From Magnetococcales bacterium HCHbin5 (GTDB taxonomy: Bacteria; Pseudomonadota; Magnetococcia; Magnetococcales; Magnetaquicoccaceae): DNA of 48,398 bases. The stretch covers positions 1-48,398 of the forward strand of contig PEAG01000020.1 in assembly GCA_002753505.1 (NCBI GenBank), given 5' to 3'. The position numbers and the translations under genes are program-made. Every line of letters begins with the position of its first letter. The first letter of the stretch is position 1. This document shows positions 8,770 to 18,400 of the stretch, piece after piece. A model generated the notes under the pieces. That model did not search any database. It was not told the DNA's origin and saw only the letters and a list, made by a program, of their open reading frames with translations.

Positions 8770-9504
8770 ATGATTCCACGCATTTATTGGCCCCACCCGC
8801 TACAGGTGGGACAGCGACAGGATTTAAATGAAACAGTGCAACGCTACCTGCTGCGCACCCTGCGACTATCATCCGGGGCAACCATCACCCTTTTTACCGG
8901 CTTTGAAGCCGGCGAGTGGCAAACCACACTCCACACCCAACCCGTCCCATACCTGGAACCGCTCGCCTTCATACCCGTACAGCGAGAATCCCCCCTGCAC
9001 ATCACACTGGTCCAAGGCATCGCCAAAACGGACGCCATGGAGTGGAGTATCCAAAAGGCCACCGAAGCCGGTGTCCACCGCATCATACCCCTCCTTTGCC
9101 GCCGCAGCACCAGCAACGCCGGCAACCCCTTCACCCCCAATCGACAACGACGCCTGGAACGCATCGCCATCGAAGCCGCCGAACAGAGCGGTCGCCTGCT
9201 GGTACCGGAAATTTTTCCCCCACTCTCCTGGAACGATCTGCCACAACAACTGCCACCCGGACCCCGCTGGCTGTTCTGGGAACAAGACCAACACCAACCA
9301 CGCCTGCGCCAATGCCCCCACCCGGGTAACCATCTGACCCTGCTGGTGGGACCAGAAGGGGGCCTCGACCCCCAGGAGGAGAGCATGGCAAGAGAAAAAC
9401 TGGGCTTCACCACCCTGAGCCTGGGACCGCGCATACTGCGAACAGAGAGCGCAGCCCTCACCGTCATCACAGCCTGTCAACTGCTCTGGGGCGATATAGG
9501 ATAG
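8770..9504 (+). CDS. rsmE: 16S rRNA (uracil-1498-N3)-methyltransferase RsmE
   Basis: SPOUT-class, SAM-dependent enzyme that methylates U1498 of 16S rRNA. The 244-residue product is the usual family length. It has the N-terminal PUA-like segment (VQRYLLRTLRLSSGATITLF), the family block KTDAMEWSIQKATEAGVHRIIPL, and the trefoil-knot SAM motifs LLVGPEGGLDPQEE and LGPRILRTESAALTVI at the C-terminus. The upstream frame stays open to 8716, but ATG 8770 gives the family-like N-terminus. The ribosome binding site is weak. The apbE gene starts 11 bases after its stop, so the two may be co-transcribed. Confidence 0.95.
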   Translation: MIPRIYWPHPLQVGQRQDLNETVQRYLLRTLRLSSGATITLFTGFEAGEWQTTLHTQPVPYLEPLAFIPVQRESPLHITLVQGIAKTDAMEWSIQKATEAGVHRIIPLLCRRSTSNAGNPFTPNRQRRLERIAIEAAEQSGRLLVPEIFPPLSWNDLPQQLPPGPRWLFWEQDQHQPRLRQCPHPGNHLTLLVGPEGGLDPQEESMAREKLGFTTLSLGPRILRTESAALTVITACQLLWGDIG

Positions 9505-9515
9505 GATGAACAACC

Positions 9516-10607
9516 ATGTCTGACCGCTGGCGCACACTGCTAAAATTTGGCCTCCCACTGGGCATGATCGCCCTGTTGAGCATGGCCCTGCTGCTGGGAA
9601 AACTCTCCCACAGCGACTCCGTCCAAACCACCACCCGCCTGCTGATGGGCACCATGGTCTCCATCACCACCAGCCACCCCTCACCCATGGAAGCCGATCA
9701 GGCCGTCAAACGGGCCTTCGCCGAGATGAGCCGTATCGAAACCCTGATGAGCTCCCACCAAAGCAGCAGCACGGTGAGCCATCTGAACCGGGTTTCACGT
9801 GAAACCTGGAGCCCACTCCCCGCCGAATTGGCCCAACTGCTGCGCCGGGGTCTCACCATCTCAACCCAATCGCAGGGAGCCTTCGCCATGGGACTGGAAC
9901 CCTTGACCTCACTCTGGGGATTCTCCAGCGATAAAGCCGCCACCGAACCACCCACCCAAACCGCTCTGGAAGCGTGGTTGAAAGGCTATCCCGCCACCGA
10001 ACCCCTCTCCCTGCAGACCCTGGCCGACCACACCACGCAATTACGCCTCAACGGTCCCAGCGTCGGCCTGGACCTGGGGGGAATCGCCAAAGGCTACGCC
10101 ATCGATCAAGCCATCGCTGTATTGCGCCAGGAAGGGATCCAGAATGCCATCGTCGATGCCGGCGGTGATCTGCGGGCTATCGGCCGCAAAGGGGACAAAC
10201 CTTGGCGCATCGGCATCCAGGATCCGCGCCAGGCCGATCAGGTCGTCGCCCTCTCCCTGCTGCAAGGGGATATCTCCATGGTCACCTCCGGCGACTATGA
10301 ACGCTTTTTTCTCTACCAGGGCAAACGCTATCACCACATACTGGACCCCTCCACTGCGCTGCCCGCCGATTCGGGCCTGCAATCTGTCTCTGTGCAGGCG
10401 GCCGATGCCACCACCGCCGATGCCCTCTCCACCGCCATCTTTGTGTTGGGGGCAGAAAAAGGAATGGCATTGCTGGACCATTTTCCCGGCAGCGCGGTCC
10501 TGTTGATCACCGATACCGGCAAGCCGATCCGTTCAGCGGGCTTTATCGGGGAGTGGCTGCCCAAGCCGTCACCACCGACCACCAACAGCCCATCCAAACA
10601 GCCATAG
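9516..10607 (+). CDS. apbE: FAD:protein FMN transferase (ApbE family)
   Basis: ApbE enzymes attach FMN covalently to a Thr/Ser of target flavoproteins such as RnfG/NqrC subunits, acting on the periplasmic side. The 363-residue protein has an N-terminal membrane anchor (FGLPLGMIALLSMALLLGKL) without a lipobox cysteine. The ApbE core follows: LLMGTMVSIT, then GLDLGGIAKGYAIDQAI, VDAGGDLRAIGRKGDKPWRI and HHILDPSTALPADSG, and finally ATTADALSTAIFVLG, which holds the Mg2+/FAD-binding residues. It heads a compact run with the NusG_II and Gx-transporter genes. No Rnf or Nqr subunit is visible here, so the flavinylated partner is elsewhere or unknown. Confidence 0.93.
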   Translation: MSDRWRTLLKFGLPLGMIALLSMALLLGKLSHSDSVQTTTRLLMGTMVSITTSHPSPMEADQAVKRAFAEMSRIETLMSSHQSSSTVSHLNRVSRETWSPLPAELAQLLRRGLTISTQSQGAFAMGLEPLTSLWGFSSDKAATEPPTQTALEAWLKGYPATEPLSLQTLADHTTQLRLNGPSVGLDLGGIAKGYAIDQAIAVLRQEGIQNAIVDAGGDLRAIGRKGDKPWRIGIQDPRQADQVVALSLLQGDISMVTSGDYERFFLYQGKRYHHILDPSTALPADSGLQSVSVQAADATTADALSTAIFVLGAEKGMALLDHFPGSAVLLITDTGKPIRSAGFIGEWLPKPSPPTTNSPSKQP

Positions 10608-10681
10608 CTCCCGGGCACCCACATGGACTCTCTAGCCGATACCCCATCACCCCATTGCCACCGGTCCATACCGAGAACGGC

Positions 10682-11101
10682 ATGAGCGATATGGCATCAC
10701 CCTATAAAGAGCTGCTGCAACGGGCTACCACCACCGCAGACCGCTGGATCATCCTGCTCAGCGCACTGCTGATCGGTGGCTTTGGCTGGCAAATCAGCAG
10801 CCGCCCCCCCGGCCAACAGGCCATCATCGAACGAGACAACCAGATCATCCTGACCCTTCCCCTCTCCCATAATCAACGGCAAGAGGTACAGGGTCGCCTG
10901 GGATCGGTCGCCATCGAGGTGGAGGATGGCCGTGTGCGACTGCTGGAATATGCCAGCCCCCGCATGATCGGCACCCGCAGCGGCTGGATCTCCCGCTCCG
11001 GTGCCATGCTGGCCTGCATACCGTGTGGCATTCTGATCCGGGTGGAAGGGGGCAGCACTGCGCCAGCCGACAACCAGCCCTATGACAGTATCGCCCGATG
11101 A
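10682..11101 (+). CDS. NusG domain II-containing small membrane-anchored protein
   Basis: This 139-residue protein has one N-terminal membrane helix (RWIILLSALLIGGFGWQIS), then an extracytoplasmic beta-rich domain. The sequence IEVEDGRVRLLEYASPRMIGTRSGWISRSGAMLACIP is described here in pieces: IEVEDGRVRLLE, then the W-I-S-x-S-G-A-x-x-A-C-I-P block typical of NusG_II proteins. Proteins of this kind commonly sit beside ApbE and Gx-transporter genes, often near Rnf complexes, and their function is not settled. ATG 10682 is preferred over the longer open frame because it precedes the helix directly. Its stop overlaps the next start (ATGA), indicating translational coupling. Confidence 0.8.
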   Translation: MSDMASPYKELLQRATTTADRWIILLSALLIGGFGWQISSRPPGQQAIIERDNQIILTLPLSHNQRQEVQGRLGSVAIEVEDGRVRLLEYASPRMIGTRSGWISRSGAMLACIPCGILIRVEGGSTAPADNQPYDSIAR

Positions 11102-11691
11102 ACCACACCACACTCAACGCACAGCCACGCCGACAACTGCTGATCGCCTATCTGGCGGCGGCCGCCGTTGGAACCCACCTGCTGGAGTCTGCCCTGCCCG
11201 GCCTGGGCCCCTGGTTTAAACCCGGCCTGGCCAACAGCTTTACCCTGGTGGCCTATTTCCAACTGGGTTGGCAAGCGGCGGTCGGGGTCTCTATCATCCG
11301 GGTTCTGGTCGGCTCCATTGCGCTGGGAACCTTTCTCTCGCCCACCTTTTTTCTCAGCTTTGCGGGAGCCACCGGCGCGCTGCTGGTGCTGGGGCTGCTC
11401 TCGTTGTTGTCTGGCACTGTCGGCGGCACAGCCACAGTTTCTGACCATCCCCTCCACCATCACACCAAAACAGGATTGGGACCGGTCGGGGTCTCTCTGC
11501 TGGCCTCTCTGGCCCATATGATTTTTCAGGTGGTCACCGCCTGGCTGTTGATCATCAGTCACTCTGGCATTTTCCTTGCGTTACCCTGGTTTCTGTTGGG
11601 CTCATGGCTTACCGGCATCGTGAATGGCCTGTTGGCATTCCTCATTCTGGAACGACTGGCCCGTTTCAGCCTATTGCAAGAGCGACGATGA
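11098..11691 (+). CDS. Gx transporter family protein (Hpre_diP_synt_I)
   Basis: A 197-residue integral membrane protein with about five or six hydrophobic segments. The pattern HLLESALPGLGPWFKPGLANSFTLVAYF, quoted in part (LPGLGPWFKPGLANSFTLVA), and the downstream FLSFAGATGALL are characteristic of the Gx transporter family. These proteins are often labelled heptaprenyl diphosphate synthase component I, although evidence for that activity is weak for this family. They resemble small-molecule uptake S-components. It overlaps the NusG_II gene by four bases and the tonB gene by four bases. Substrate is unknown. Confidence 0.82.
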   Translation: MNHTTLNAQPRRQLLIAYLAAAAVGTHLLESALPGLGPWFKPGLANSFTLVAYFQLGWQAAVGVSIIRVLVGSIALGTFLSPTFFLSFAGATGALLVLGLLSLLSGTVGGTATVSDHPLHHHTKTGLGPVGVSLLASLAHMIFQVVTAWLLIISHSGIFLALPWFLLGSWLTGIVNGLLAFLILERLARFSLLQERR

Positions 11692-12683
11692 ATCGAACGC
11701 AAAAACAGTTTCTCCTCTCCCTGGGCCTGGCCATCCTGCTCCATCTGCTGCTGCCGGTCGGCCTCTGGCTGCTGCTGGCACCCCATCAACGGCCGCCGGT
11801 GGAAACGGTAAACATGGTCCATCTGGTCACCCTGCCGGTCAAACCGGAACCCGCACCAGAAAATCCCGACGCCCTGGCAGAGGCCAACCATCAGGCGACC
11901 CACAACAGCGAATCGGTGGCCAAAACGGCTCCCAACGCCCCGGCGCAATATGCCGCCTCCGAGGCCGTGATGGCCGCACCCGCCCCCCAGCCTAAACCGG
12001 TGGCAAAACCGGCACAGCCGAAACCGTTGGCCAAAAAGGTCGCTCCCAAACAGCAGGCCAGCGTCAAACATGTTACACCACAGCCAGAGTTGCCGGAGAG
12101 CGAACCGACGGATGCGGAATCATCCGAGCCAGAGGCCACTCCGTCCCAACAGCCAGAGGTTCCCCACGATCCACCCGCCCAGCCCGCCCACGAACCACCC
12201 CAGAAGGCGGTCAAGCCCCCCTCCAATCCGCAGCAGCCCAAGGCCAAAGCGGCAACACCCCGGCTGGATTTGACCCCGTCGGTGGAGAGTCTCTCGCAAT
12301 GGGAGCGGAACCGTCGGTTCCAAAACCGTTCCAGCAACCGGGATGACGAGGTGGTGGATCTCAATACCCGTCAGACCCGTTATGTCTCCTATTTTACCAA
12401 GGTCAAGCAGCGCATCGAGTGGGGCTGGGTTTATCCAGAGGAGGCCAAGCGGAACAAATTGGCGGGCAATGTGGGGCTGGTTTTTACCATTCAAGAGGAC
12501 GGGTCGTTATTGTCGGTGCAGATCACCCGCTCTTCCGGGGTGGAAATTCTGGATCAGGCGGCCCTGGATGGGGTTCAGAAGGCGGCCCCCTTTGGACCGT
12601 TCCCGGAGGATTGGACCATTCGCAAGCTGACCATTCGTGCCACCTTTGAGTATATTCGGCGCGGGTTGATATGGGAAAAATAG
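11688..12683 (+). CDS. tonB: TonB family energy-transducing protein
   Basis: TonB couples the proton-motive force of ExbBD to outer-membrane receptors. The 331-residue protein has a single N-terminal anchor (LLSLGLAILLHLLLPVGLWLLL). A long proline/alanine/lysine-rich periplasmic spacer follows (about residues 45-205, many PxKP and PEP steps). The C-terminal TonB domain contains GNVGLVFTIQEDGSLLSVQITRSSG (GNVGLVFTIQEDGSL), then LDQAALDGVQKAAPFGPFP and a final IRATFEYIRRG strand. The start overlaps the preceding stop (ATGA). The reading frame overlaps the start of mutY by 13 bases. No exbB or exbD is nearby. Confidence 0.92.
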   Translation: MNRTQKQFLLSLGLAILLHLLLPVGLWLLLAPHQRPPVETVNMVHLVTLPVKPEPAPENPDALAEANHQATHNSESVAKTAPNAPAQYAASEAVMAAPAPQPKPVAKPAQPKPLAKKVAPKQQASVKHVTPQPELPESEPTDAESSEPEATPSQQPEVPHDPPAQPAHEPPQKAVKPPSNPQQPKAKAATPRLDLTPSVESLSQWERNRRFQNRSSNRDDEVVDLNTRQTRYVSYFTKVKQRIEWGWVYPEEAKRNKLAGNVGLVFTIQEDGSLLSVQITRSSGVEILDQAALDGVQKAAPFGPFPEDWTIRKLTIRATFEYIRRGLIWEK

Positions 12684-13765
12684 GGCCGGGCGAGGCGGCG
12701 CAACTGGCCGATGCATTGCTGGCCTTTTATGACCGCGAGGGTCGCCCGTTGCCCTGGCGTGGTGAGCGGGATCTGTATCGGATCTGGGTATCGGAGATCA
12801 TGTTGCAGCAGACCGGGGTGGCCACTGTCCTCCGCTATTACCCACGCTTTCTGGCCCGTTTCCCGACCCTGCAGAGTCTGGCCGAGGCGAGTGAAGAGGC
12901 GGTGTTGCTGTTGTGGCAGGGGTTGGGTTATTACCAGCGGGCGCGGCATCTGCACCGTGGGGCGCAACATCTGCTGCGCCAGCGGGGTGGGCAGTTGCCG
13001 GAAGGGATCGAGGAGTGGTTGTTGTTGCCGGGCGTCGGTCCCAGTACGGCGGCGGCCATTCTGGCCATCGGTCGCAATCAGCCTCACGCCATTCTGGATG
13101 GCAATGTCAAGCGGGTGTTGGCCCGTCTGCTGGCTTTGCCCGATCCCCTGTCGAGCGGGGTGGCGCAGAAGGCATTATGGGCGTTGGCCCGTTCCCTGAC
13201 GCCTGACCATCGCCCTGGTGATTATGCCCAGGCCATTATGGATTTGGGGGCCACCCTTTGTCGTCGCTCGCAGCCCCTTTGTGGCCGTTGTCCCTGGCAG
13301 GGTTCCTGTCAGGCCCACCGTTTGGGTGCGGTAGGCCGTTATCCTGTGGTGACGCCGAGGCCGGTCAAGCCCCATCGGCAGCAGGTGGCTTTGTTGGTTT
13401 TTAATGCGCAGCGGCAGCTGCTGTTCTGTCAACGCCCTGCACGGGGGTTGTTGGCCAACCTGTGGGAGCCACCAACTTTGGAGTGGGGTAGTGAGGATGC
13501 CCTCCCTCCGGAACCATCGGTGGTTGCCCGGCAACTGTTTGACCGTTTGCATGTGCGGACAAGCCTGCCGTTGCCATTGGCAGAGGTCAAGCACACGTTC
13601 ACCCATTTTCAGCTGACGGTTTATCCCTTTGTCTGTCAGCTGGCGACCGAGTGGGAAGGGGGAGGAGGGGAGGGGTATCAAGCGATGCGTTGGGTTGCCC
13701 GGGAAGCCTGGCAACTTCTCCCCCTGGCCACTCTCCATCGCAAGGTATTGGCAACGCTCTTCTGA
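12671..13765 (+). CDS. mutY: A/G-specific adenine DNA glycosylase MutY
   Basis: Base-excision repair enzyme that removes adenine mispaired with 8-oxoguanine. The 364-residue product has the HhH-GPD fold with SEIMLQQTGVATVLRYY (catalytic Glu), the helix-hairpin-helix LPGVGPSTAAAILAI and the catalytic-Asp block ILDGNVKRVLARL. The [4Fe-4S] cluster loop is C-x6-C-x2-C-x5-C in LCRRSQPLCGRCPWQGSC. The C-terminal NUDIX-like domain that recognises 8-oxoG begins near residue 235 (RQQVALLVFNAQRQLLF; GLLANLWEPPTLEW; VKHTFTHFQLTVYPF). Complete and of usual length. Translationally coupled to tonB by the overlap. Confidence 0.96.
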   Translation: MGKIGPGEAAQLADALLAFYDREGRPLPWRGERDLYRIWVSEIMLQQTGVATVLRYYPRFLARFPTLQSLAEASEEAVLLLWQGLGYYQRARHLHRGAQHLLRQRGGQLPEGIEEWLLLPGVGPSTAAAILAIGRNQPHAILDGNVKRVLARLLALPDPLSSGVAQKALWALARSLTPDHRPGDYAQAIMDLGATLCRRSQPLCGRCPWQGSCQAHRLGAVGRYPVVTPRPVKPHRQQVALLVFNAQRQLLFCQRPARGLLANLWEPPTLEWGSEDALPPEPSVVARQLFDRLHVRTSLPLPLAEVKHTFTHFQLTVYPFVCQLATEWEGGGGEGYQAMRWVAREAWQLLPLATLHRKVLATLF

Positions 13766-13881
13766 TCTCCATTGACTCACTTTCACTTTGGCGACACACT
13801 TTAGCTTGGCTCCTGTCCACCTGACAGGATCACCACATCTTCCCCTGTTTTATGACACTCAACCCTGTTAAGGAAACGCAG

Positions 13882-14748
13882 ATGAACGAGGCTGCCGCCA
13901 TACACTCTCAAGGGCCATTTTTCAATATTCTCCTGGCAACCGATGGCTCTCCTTTTTCATTGGGGGCGGAAAGGTTGGCGGCTGCTTTGGCACGTACCTC
14001 AGGAGGCAAGGTGACGGCCATGCAGGCCGCCCTGTTTGACCCCTCTTTGGAAAGTCTGGGCATGGGGATTGAGCTGCTGCAGGAGCAGGAAAACATCACC
14101 TGGCAGTCCCTTTGTGGGGTGCAGGCCCGCATGGAGAGGGAAGAGGGCTGTTCGTGCGATCTGCTGATCAAACGCGGTCAAACCCCGCATGAGGAGATCA
14201 TGAAAGCGGCGGATGAGATCGGGGCGGATCTGGTGGTCATGGGACGTCGGGGGCGTCGGGGGTTGGCCCGTCTGATGCTCGGTGATTCCACCGCCAGGGT
14301 GGTTGCACAGTCGCACCGTGCTGTTTTGGTTGTTCCCAAAGATGCTCTGCCCTGGAACAACAGCACCCTGCTGTTGGCGACCGATGGTTCCGCGTGCAGT
14401 GAGAGGGCAAGTCAGGAGGCTGTTCGGTTGGCCAAAAGAGAGAACCTGCCACTGCAGGTCATCTCGGTGGTGGAGAGTAAAAACGATACCACCTCATTCA
14501 AGGTGGTCAGCAATGCGGTCGAGGGGGTGGTTGCCCGGGCCCGCAGCGAAGGCGTCGCTGTGGAGGGTATGGTGTTAGAGGGGCATCCCATTGCGGACGT
14601 CATCGCGGACGCAGCGGCGGCTTGCAAGGCGGGGTTGGTGATTGGGGGCAGTCACGGTCGCACCGGTTTGGGCAAGGTCTTTATCGGCAGTGTCATGGAG
14701 CGGTTGCTGGGCAGGGTCTCTTGCCCGGTGCTGGTCTATAAGCAGTAA
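13882..14748 (+). CDS. Universal stress protein, tandem UspA domains
   Basis: The 288-residue cytosolic protein has two consecutive UspA domains. Domain 1 starts FNILLATDGSPFSLGAERLA and has a nucleotide-binding loop VVMGRRGRRG with GDST after the expected gap. Domain 2 starts LLLATDGSACSERA and ends with the canonical G-x2-G-x9-G-S loop in IGGSHGRTGLGKVFIGSVME followed by CPVLVYK. The second loop is fully canonical, so ATP binding is likely there. ATG 13882 has AAGGAA seven bases upstream and is preferred to the ATG at 13852. Last gene before a repeat cluster that separates it from the convergent PPDK-like gene. Confidence 0.92.
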   Translation: MNEAAAIHSQGPFFNILLATDGSPFSLGAERLAAALARTSGGKVTAMQAALFDPSLESLGMGIELLQEQENITWQSLCGVQARMEREEGCSCDLLIKRGQTPHEEIMKAADEIGADLVVMGRRGRRGLARLMLGDSTARVVAQSHRAVLVVPKDALPWNNSTLLLATDGSACSERASQEAVRLAKRENLPLQVISVVESKNDTTSFKVVSNAVEGVVARARSEGVAVEGMVLEGHPIADVIADAAAACKAGLVIGGSHGRTGLGKVFIGSVMERLLGRVSCPVLVYKQ

Positions 14749-14802
14749 GTAAGGATCGGGGGCCGGGTGTGACCCTGGCCCTGGCGGCATGCAAAGAGTT
14801 AA

Positions 14803-15441
14803 ACGGTCATGGGGTCCAGGGGAGATTATCTCCCCTGGTGGGGTGCAGGGGCAGAGCCCCATATGCGCTAACATGATTGCGGTCTTCTTTTTAACGATTG
14901 CAGGGGTCCGGGGACCGTCACGGTCCCCGGCGGGGTGCAGGGGCGGAGCCCCTGCATGAATTGCGCGTTTTCCCAAAGCAAATTTTCGCAGAAAATTTGC
15001 GCAACGCGCACAAAACCGCCCCGCAGGGGCGACCTTGGGAGGGCGGCAGCCCGACTCGCACGGTTATGTCATGGAAAATGTTTGGACAAGAAAGCAGAAG
15101 GTTCGGATATTCAGTTTTTTTTCTGATACAAGGCCAGGAACGGTTTTTTCCCCGAACCGTCCCATGTTTGGCCAGCTCTCGGTCGGGCTGCCGCCCTCCA
15201 GCAGTGCCCCTGCGGGGCGTTTTGGGCGCGCTGCGCAAATTTCCTGCGGAAATTTGCTTCGGTGAAAGCGCGCCCGTTACATGCAGGGGCTTTGCCCCTG
15301 CACCCCACCGGGGAGCGTGACGCTCCCCGGACCCCTGCAATCGTTTAACAGCCACCGGGGAGCGTGACGCTCCCCGGACCCCTGCAATCGTTTAACAGCC
15401 ACCGGGGAGCGTGACGCTCCCCGGACCCCTGCAATCGTTTG
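14803..15441. repeat. Mosaic palindromic repeat: short form plus full copy plus terminal 47-bp tandem
   Basis: It fills the gap between two convergent genes. A short-form unit (14803-14895) carries a diverged but still paired hairpin, CCAGGGGAGAT/ATCTCCCCTGG, and the junction CCCCATATGCGCTAACAT. A full element follows from about 14896. Its third hairpin is GCAAATTTTC/GAAAATTTGC on the left (14978-15000) and GCAAATTTCC/GGAAATTTGC on the right (15235-15257). The right terminus (CCACCGGGGAGCG to CAATCGTTTAACAG) is present three times with a 47-base period, starting at 15305, 15352 and 15399. The cluster stops seven bases before the stop codon of the next gene. Confidence 0.93.
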
Positions 15442-15447
15442 GAGGCA

Positions 15448-18400
15448 CTAACCACGCAATACACTGGATTGGATCGGATGCCACCCCTTGAACAACAACC
15501 CCGCATTGCCATCCATGCTGATTTTGTCCCCCTCCCGAATCACCTCCCCATCCACCTCACACCACCCCCCGGCCTGGCGAATGGTCAAACTGGCACACCC
15601 CACCACACAGGTCTTTTCCAACCGGGCCGCCACAATCGCCGCATGAGAGGTCTGCCCACCCCGGGTCGTCAACAACCCCTCCGTCAACGAAATCTCCTTG
15701 ATGTCATCCGGCACCGTGTCATACCGGATCAAAATCAACGGCGTCTTGGCATCCATCCCCCGACGACGCTGAATCTGCTCCAGATTGAACACCGCCAAAC
15801 CACACAATGCCCCCCCACTGACACCCAAACCACGCGCCAGCCGATTCTGCTTTAACGCCACCGTATCCCGAAAACGATGATAAATGGCCGTACCCTGCTT
15901 GGCCGTCATCATGTCCCGACTCTGCAACACAAACAGATTGTCCGCCTGCGGACCATCAAACGTGAACTCGATCTCCTGCGGATTCCACCCCTGCTCATAA
16001 ACCAGATGGCGGGCCACCTCACGCAACTTTCGGTAGATATCCGGATAACAATGCTCCAACGAGGTGGCCGGATCCCGCTGATCATACTGGGTCTGCTCCA
16101 GCGAAATGGGATTGGTCATCACCAACCCACCGACAATATCCTCCCCCTGATTGCCAGCCGTATAATCCCCCCACAACAAAACCCGATCCAACTTGCGATG
16201 GGGATGACCGGTAAACAGCACCCCCGAACCCGCATGATCATGCAGATTGCCATACACCATCCGCTGCAACACCACCGCCGTCCCCCAATCGTCGGCAATA
16301 TCCATGATTTTTCGATACTCCCGCGCCTTGACCGAATGCCAGGAGACAATCACCTGCTGAATGGCCGCCAACAACTGCTGCCACGGGTCCAACGGAATGA
16401 CAATCTGCAACCGACTGGCCGCCTTGTGATAGGCCCGCGCCAACTCTGCCATCTGCTCGGCCGTGAACTGCCGCTTGCGCTTGATGTTGTGCCGAATCTT
16501 GGCCGCCCAGATCAGATCGCTGAACACACTGCGGGGCGCATTGAGCGACATGCTCCAGGACTGGATAAAACGACGATAATTGTCCCAGGCAAAAAATCCA
16601 TCCTTTGACTCCACCGCCAACCCGGCCACAATCTCCTCGTTGATCCCCACATTGTGAATGGTCTGCATCATGCCGGGCATGGAGATCAACGCCCCACTCC
16701 GCACCGACAACAATAACGGCCGACTCGGATTGCCAAACCCCAGGCCGGTCTCCTGCTCGATTGTGGCCACCTGCGCCCGCAGACGAACCAGAAAATCCTC
16801 CCAGGCCGGCGGATAGGATTCGATCACCGACCGACAACGAAAATATTCCGTACTCAATACCACCCCGGAAGGCACCGCAATCCCACACCCCACCAACTCC
16901 ACCAGATTGAACCCTTTGTTCCCCAGATGGATCAGATTGCGGGTGCGCCGATCCGGGGTATGAAGCGGACAAAACAGCTTGGCCGGATCATAGGTCATGA
17001 TGTCCGCCAACAGCTTCGGCTCCATGGACTCCTGCTGATGCAACAAAATACGCCGCACATGGGTGATCAACAGATCAAACGCCTGCAAACCAAACGTCTC
17101 CGCGATCAGATCCCGCAAAAACGCCTCGCTGATCCGCTCCAACGTGGCCACCTCATCCCCGTCCCGCAACGCCGCATACCGGGGCAACAACTGCTCCGCA
17201 GGCACCATGGAGACAATGATGGCCAGGTTGTCCCGATGATGGGTGGTGTAGTAGGTGTGGATAATATCCTTCACCCCTTCGGAAAAATTGCGGAATATGT
17301 CCAGATATTGATGGAACGAAAACTGGTTCAACTCCAGAAAACTGTCCAGCACTTCGCACATGTTTTCCATCCGGCGGGAGACAATGCCATCCAGCACCAG
17401 AGCCCGCAAAAACACCTTGAGATACTTGGATACCTTGAAAAAGGTCGCCCGGGTCACAAAGGTCTCCGGTATCCGGCTGCTTAGCAGCTCCAGATCCACC
17501 TTGGCCAGATTTTCCAACCGGAAACTCAAGGCAAGGGCATCAAATTTCAACTCCTGGTAACAGCCATACACCGACGGAATATCCACCGCTATGTGGCGTT
17601 TTTGAAAAATTTCCTCCCGGGCGGGAAAGTTTTCCGGGGTCAGAATCACCTCTTTCAGGGCCTCCAAAGCGTTCAAGGTGGCCTCCAGGCGGGGATAACC
17701 GGTGACATTCTGCTCCAGAATGGCCAACAGAGGCGCAATCTGGGGAATGCCATGCTCGATGGCCTGCATCAGGGGAACACGAATGCCCAGAAAGCCCAGA
17801 TTATATTTCAGGTCCAACAGGTGGTAGAGCCGGATCAGCAAAATCACCCGCCGGCGGTCCGTTTCGGGAAACTCGGTGCGGGCCATGATCTGCTGCTGGA
17901 GGGTCTCGTTGGACCAGTTCAACGGGTTGGTGGAGGCCTGCGCGGTATCCTCGATCTCATTCACCTCCCCCTGGCTGCAAATGGCCTGCACCAGTTGATG
18001 CACCCCGTCAAACCAGGGACCGGAAGGGGTCACCTCAGCCAGAATGGCCGGGGAGACCACCTCCTGCAGGAGGGCCAGATGGCCCGATTGCCAATAGAGA
18101 AATATGTTCTGCACCAGGTCAACGATCCGGTTGGTACTCTCCACATGGCACTGCTTGCGCAAAAAATGGATCAGCCGATCCTGGCGTTGGGAAATTTCAT
18201 CCAGCTCGGTGGAGACCTCCCGCAACTCCCCTTCTGCGCCAATCTCGTTGTAATAGACCGGCAACAGGCGGGCAAACTGTTTCAGCAGATTATAGATCGG
18301 CCGAATGTCGCCGTTGAGCAGGTTGGTGATCTCCTTCTGAAACATGTCGGTATCCCGGATCAGGACGCCGGTCAATTTCAGATTGATGATCAGGGCGGAA

